A stretch of 9,521 bases of DNA from Sulfuricurvum sp. IAE1 (lineage in GTDB: Bacteria; Campylobacterota; Campylobacteria; Campylobacterales; Sulfurimonadaceae): the NCBI GenBank assembly GCA_945867285.1, contig CAMBHX010000059.1, positions 1 through 9,521 on the forward strand. Reading direction: 5' to 3'. The first letter of the stretch is position 1; every line of letters starts with the position of its first letter. A program made the position numbers and the translations under genes. Shown here in pieces: positions 6,446 through 9,521 of this stretch. Below the pieces are notes generated by a model. It ran no database searches and was not told the origin of the DNA. It saw only the letters and a program-made list of their open reading frames with translations.

Positions 6446-7632
6446 TGTTTAACCTTTGAGAAAAAAGAGGGTTTCGAATGTTTTTTCTTGGAATTGATCT
6501 CAAGATCAGGGGCAAAGAAATAGCGCTCAATCATTTCGTCAAGACGTTTAACAAAAATACTGTCTGGACTCTCTTCACACACGAGCCTTGCATCATTCCA
6601 ACATGCACGCAAATGTTTTGCATCATTTGGTAGAGTGAAATCTACTTCAAAGTTATGAAGAGAGTCTTTGGAAAGAATCATCATCGCATCGTCTTTCGTA
6701 ATCGTTCCAAAAGAATCTTCACGATTGACAACAATATTGGTTTTACTGTACCAACCACTTTTGTCAATAATATCAATATGTGTTTTTAGAATTGACATCG
6801 AAGGGATACTAAGTTCTGTTACTACAAATATTTGATCTGCTATTTCTTGAAGATCGATTTCTAGTTCAATATCCTCAAATACACCAACATCAATAAGAAT
6901 GACATCAAAAAGTTGTTTGGAAAAATTAATAAAAGCTAAGATCTTTTGGATATTTTCTGCTCTTTCTAGGATTTCTCTATCAGTATGACGTTGAATTCCC
7001 GGTATAAAAAACAAATTTTTATCGTACTTCATTAATCCATTAGCAAAAAGCTCATCTATGTCTAATCGTGAAATCATTGTAACATCGACGATGCTTTTTT
7101 CAGGTTGGTAGGCATCAAAAAATAGATTTGAAATAGATTTAGTATGTGCAAAATCTAAAAAAAGAACATTTTTATCTGCGTGTTTTGCTGCAATCATGGC
7201 TGCTAAATTTATCCCAATGGTGGTAGTTCCAACTCCTCCACTGTTCCCAGTAAATACGGCTATGTTGCTTTTTCCTCGTCGCTCTTTGATGATGGTTTGC
7301 GAATGCATTACAATTTTCTTGACAACTTCAGGATTCACATCATTACGGCTTATATATTTATCTACACCTATTTTCCCTGCTCTTAAGGATATGTTGATAT
7401 CATCAGGCCCAATAACGATGATATAAATGTTATTGCTAAAGTTAATATCTTCTAATGCTTCTAGTGAATGGATTGATTCGATACGGTGAATTAACACAAC
7501 ATCTCGGTTTCGATGGGAGGCATAAAAACTAATAAATTCATCAATAGAATTCATATTGACAACGTCATCAAAATATTCTTTAAGACGAGTAAAGCACTCT
7601 TTTTCGATCGTTGATACGTAAGCTATAACCAT
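6436..7632 (-). CDS. tadZ: TadZ/CpaE family ParA/MinD-like pilus localisation protein
   Basis: Cytoplasmic protein that places the Tad machine at its site, often a cell pole. Two domains are visible in the 398 residues. Residues 1-115 form a receiver-like fold without the phospho-acceptor Asp: the strand DVVLIHRI (44-51) ends in His-Arg where Asp would sit. Residues about 122-375 form a ParA/MinD-like NTPase with deviant Walker A FTGNSGGVGTTT (127-138), Walker A' region NVLFLDF (155-161, Asp160) and Walker B FDVILIDVG (242-250). Both lysines expected in a deviant Walker A motif are replaced (Ser131 and Thr136), so ATP turnover may be weak or absent. A short basic tail (SKKKHSK, 381-387) ends the protein. 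AGGAG five bases before the ATG overlaps the stop of the preceding gene; position directly before tadA is the usual one. Confidence 0.92.
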   Translation of the reverse strand: MVIAYVSTIEKECFTRLKEYFDDVVNMNSIDEFISFYASHRNRDVVLIHRIESIHSLEALEDINFSNNIYIIVIGPDDINISLRAGKIGVDKYISRNDVNPEVVKKIVMHSQTIIKERRGKSNIAVFTGNSGGVGTTTIGINLAAMIAAKHADKNVLFLDFAHTKSISNLFFDAYQPEKSIVDVTMISRLDIDELFANGLMKYDKNLFFIPGIQRHTDREILERAENIQKILAFINFSKQLFDVILIDVGVFEDIELEIDLQEIADQIFVVTELSIPSMSILKTHIDIIDKSGWYSKTNIVVNREDSFGTITKDDAMMILSKDSLHNFEVDFTLPNDAKHLRACWNDARLVCEESPDSIFVKRLDEMIERYFFAPDLEINSKKKHSKPSFFSKVKQWL

Positions 7633-7637
7633 CTTTG

Positions 7638-7642
7638 CTCCT
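7638..7642 (-). promoter_or_regulatory. Strong ribosome binding site of tadZ overlapping the upstream stop
   Basis: AGGAG, the best Shine-Dalgarno match in the cluster, lies five bases before the tadZ ATG. Its first two bases are the last two of the TAG stop of the unknown exported protein gene. It fixes the tadZ start and ties the unknown gene to the tad operon. Confidence 0.75.
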
Positions 7643-9311
7643 AATGTTTTACGTTTAATAGTTTGAACTGCGTAGAATTCAATGTATTAGTTGGAGACAG
7701 AGTCTCTTTTTTGAGATCTAAAATCAGCCCACGTTTTAAAATATTTTTAAACTCTTGAATCGAGTAGCTTCCACCAAAAAAATTGCTAAACATTGACCAC
7801 ATTCCCTGCATCCAGTTGAAAGGATTAAAAACTCCTCCGCTGCTCCAATCGGTCAAATAGTCAAACATCCCCTTTTTGCCGGTTGATTCCTGGCACCAAG
7901 CTATCCATTCTGCATGAGTATTGATACTTCCTTTGGTTCTACTGGTTACGGTTGATCCTTTGGAGGCGTAAAACGTATCTTTCCATGCGCCAAAACCAAA
8001 CATTGCTCCACTATATTTTACAGTGCATTGATTCATCATATCACCATACGATGAACGCAAGGCTGTGAGTTTAAAATGTTGAAAATTATCGATATGTGTT
8101 CCATCGTTTGTAACTGCAAGCATGAGACTAATAGGTTGAGAGCTGAGATCGTATTTTATCTCTACTGGATCGGCGACAACCGTCGATTTTGAACTTCCAA
8201 ACATCATGGTTTTCATCATGCTCATCATAGTTGTCATTGGTTTTAATATTTGCTGTAAGAATGAAAGCTTTTGGGTATCGGTTGAAGCGGTGATTTGCTG
8301 ATACGATTTTCCTGATGCTTTTCCTGCGGCAGCGAGCAGGGCGTTTTCGGTATCAATCGTGATCATTGAAACGTCTACTTCTGTAATGTTTGCATTGCTG
8401 AAAAAAGGCATCCACGCATCCATTCCAAATCCGGTCATCGCTCGGCACATAAATCCATCTGAAGAAAGCGATAAAAACATAAATTTACATTGAGATGCAT
8501 CTGTTGCTTTTTTGGCTTCATCGTAGTGCAAAAGCGAAACGGGATTGTTTAAGATATTGGTTTTAATTGCTGTACCAGACTCCCCCTTGTAGGGTTTGTT
8601 CAACAAATGGTCCTGATCTGCTCCGGAGATGATGTTGGCGATATAGCGTTGTCGGCGGTCTTCTGCATTCGTGCTGCGGACACCATATTTTGTATCAGCT
8701 ATTTGTGGGGTTTTGAGATAGTCACTTCCGGTATTTTTATTGAAGAAGAAGTTGAAAATTCCGCTGAAAAAACCAAAAAATGTTTGTTTGCTTCCGGATT
8801 GAACAGTAGCAGAAGATTGATAGTTTGATCCTGTGCGTAAAATATCCATGGGATAGATTAGATTGCTCTTTGTTTTATCGTAGGTTTTGATGGCGCTTGC
8901 ATCATCGTATGCGGGTTGGAACACTACACTGATTGTATCACCGTTTTTGACACCTGCTAACGTCTCATCATTAACTAAAAAAGGTTTTTGTCCTGAGCAA
9001 CCTTGAGAGGGGAGTTGACCTTTTCCTGCTAATGTACACGCAGAAGATGCCTCAACAATCATTTGTCCTGTGGCAGAGGTGGAGAGCTGAGTAAACGATT
9101 TTTTTTGATTTTGTGGATTGAAAAATCGGCTCCAAAATGTATCGATTTCATAGTTTTGTGTTTGCATCGTAACACTTTGTGTATAAAGCTGATTACCATG
9201 TTGATCAAGCTCACCGCTGGTTCGCTGACCAAAAGAGGTGGATGTGGTTGCACCATACAATGCAGTACTAAGACACTGAAAAAGAATTACTGAGTAAAAT
9301 ATTTTTTTCAT
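7641..9311 (-). CDS. Unknown exported protein with six mature cysteines at the head of the tad genes
   Basis: I do not recognise this 556-residue protein. It has a Sec signal peptide (MKKIFYSVIL, hydrophobic core, cleavage likely after Gly20 or Ala21) and no further long membrane helix. The mature part has six Cys at 92, 105, 275, 289, 429 and 473, whose spacing suggests three disulfides and hence a periplasmic or surface location. Several short aromatic patches recur (FWSRFFN, IFNFFFN, WMPFFSN, MFSNFFG), plus a Met-rich stretch at 358-371. Two segments look alike: Cys289 followed by AMTGFGMDAW, and Cys429 followed within seven residues by AMFGFGAW. AGGA seven bases before the ATG supports the start; nine bases separate it from the preceding gene and eight from tadZ, so it is co-transcribed with the pilus genes. 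Possible roles are a minor pilus or surface component or a periplasmic assembly factor; a protein from a conjugation-type system is an alternative. Confidence 0.85.
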   Translation of the reverse strand: MKKIFYSVILFQCLSTALYGATTSTSFGQRTSGELDQHGNQLYTQSVTMQTQNYEIDTFWSRFFNPQNQKKSFTQLSTSATGQMIVEASSACTLAGKGQLPSQGCSGQKPFLVNDETLAGVKNGDTISVVFQPAYDDASAIKTYDKTKSNLIYPMDILRTGSNYQSSATVQSGSKQTFFGFFSGIFNFFFNKNTGSDYLKTPQIADTKYGVRSTNAEDRRQRYIANIISGADQDHLLNKPYKGESGTAIKTNILNNPVSLLHYDEAKKATDASQCKFMFLSLSSDGFMCRAMTGFGMDAWMPFFSNANITEVDVSMITIDTENALLAAAGKASGKSYQQITASTDTQKLSFLQQILKPMTTMMSMMKTMMFGSSKSTVVADPVEIKYDLSSQPISLMLAVTNDGTHIDNFQHFKLTALRSSYGDMMNQCTVKYSGAMFGFGAWKDTFYASKGSTVTSRTKGSINTHAEWIAWCQESTGKKGMFDYLTDWSSGGVFNPFNWMQGMWSMFSNFFGGSYSIQEFKNILKRGLILDLKKETLSPTNTLNSTQFKLLNVKH

Positions 9312-9318
9312 TACATCA

Positions 9319-9322
9319 TCCT
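9319..9322 (-). promoter_or_regulatory. Ribosome binding site of the unknown exported protein
   Basis: AGGA lies seven bases before the ATG at 9311 and overlaps the TAG stop of the preceding gene. The in-between ATG triplets run at once into TAA, so they are not starts. Confidence 0.6.
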
Positions 9323-9521
9323 ATTTTTGAATTTCATTTAATTTCATCATATCATTTACATATTTTCCAGCCGCTTCATCGAGCTGTGCGGTACTCCAAT
9401 CCGGATGCATTTGTTCTAACGCCAAACGCTGCTGCATTGCCGAAATAACCAGTTCTTCTTGAATGTGCTGAACGTTTTCGATTTTGTTGATTTGTAGCAA
9501 AGTGTCATTTTCTCGACCTAA
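9321..9521 (-). CDS. Partial gene: C-terminal 66 residues of a helix-rich protein
   Basis: An open frame enters from the right edge and ends at TAG (9321-9323), nine bases before the next gene. Visible residues begin LGRENDTLLQINKIEN and end KYVNDMMKLNEIQK. The piece is hydrophilic, rich in Gln, Glu, Leu and Met, has no Cys and no membrane segment, and reads as helix with coiled-coil character (QINKIENVQHIQEEL, then AMQQRLALEQM), followed by a HPDWSTAQLDEAAGKY stretch. The same direction and tight spacing place it in the same operon. The Gln-rich helical style resembles the C-terminal part of VirB5/TrbJ-type pilus proteins, but this is only an impression from a fragment; it could equally be an unrelated periplasmic or cytoplasmic helical protein. 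The start lies outside the window. Confidence 0.7.
   Translation of the reverse strand, partial: LGRENDTLLQINKIENVQHIQEELVISAMQQRLALEQMHPDWSTAQLDEAAGKYVNDMMKLNEIQK

Noticed and set aside
6495..6508. Inverted repeat TGATCT-CA-AGATCA
   Set aside because: Only six base pairs, inside the tadZ coding end, with no T run and no match elsewhere; expected by chance.
9271..9275. Possible lipoprotein signal in the unknown exported protein (Cys13 in the hydrophobic core)
   Set aside because: The residues before the Cys (LFQ) do not fit a lipobox, and a normal Sec cleavage site follows at 20-21.
9059..9293. Open frames on both strands inside the signal-peptide end of the unknown exported protein
   Set aside because: The annotated frame has a proper start, ribosome site and signal peptide; the others are shadows.
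1..9521. Search for tRNA, rRNA, CRISPR arrays, insertion sequences and attachment sites
   Set aside because: Nothing seen: coding density is nearly complete, with no long direct or inverted repeats and no transposase or integrase.

Overview
The window is one tightly packed, single-direction gene cluster. Every supported gene is on the minus strand, so transcription runs from high to low coordinates. It encodes most of a Tad (tight adherence, type IVc/Flp pilus) machine. The DNA is AT-rich, Shine-Dalgarno sites are AAGGA/AGGAG-like, and the proteins are rich in Lys, Asn and Ile. Together these suggest a low-GC Gram-negative bacterium. My best guess is Campylobacterota (Sulfuricurvum/Sulfurimonas-like), which is an inference from style and not from a marker gene. 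A Gram-negative cell is certain in practice, because an outer-membrane secretin is present.

Layout in transcription order: the C-terminal end of an unidentified, helix-rich protein (9321-9521, cut by the window edge); a large, unrecognised exported protein with six Cys in the mature part (7641-9311); TadZ/CpaE, the polar-localisation ParA/MinD-like protein (6436-7632); TadA/CpaF, the motor ATPase (4871-6445); TadB (3951-4892) and TadC (3121-3954), the paired inner-membrane platform proteins; RcpC/CpaB, the periplasmic SAF-domain protein (2193-3107); a TadE-like pseudopilin (1760-2203); and RcpA/CpaC, the secretin (72-1757), which carries an added Thr/Pro linker and a bacterial SH3-like C-terminal domain. 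Genes overlap or lie at most 13 bases apart throughout, so this looks like one operon whose promoter is right of the window. The 71 bases after the secretin hold no clear terminator but do hold a promoter-like sequence pointing left, out of the window.

How the parts would work together: TadZ marks the site, TadA hydrolyses ATP to drive TadB/TadC, pilin subunits are pushed through the periplasm (RcpC, TadE-like protein) and leave through the RcpA secretin. The Flp pilin, the prepilin peptidase (TadV/CpaA), TadD, TadG and RcpB are not in the window. The gene order (motor first, secretin last) is the reverse of the classical rcpC-rcpA-tadZABC order. The parts most worth a second look are the unknown exported protein and its partial neighbour at the head of the cluster, the SH3 tail on the secretin, the lysine-free Walker motif of TadZ, and the Glu-to-Gln change at the pseudopilin processing site.
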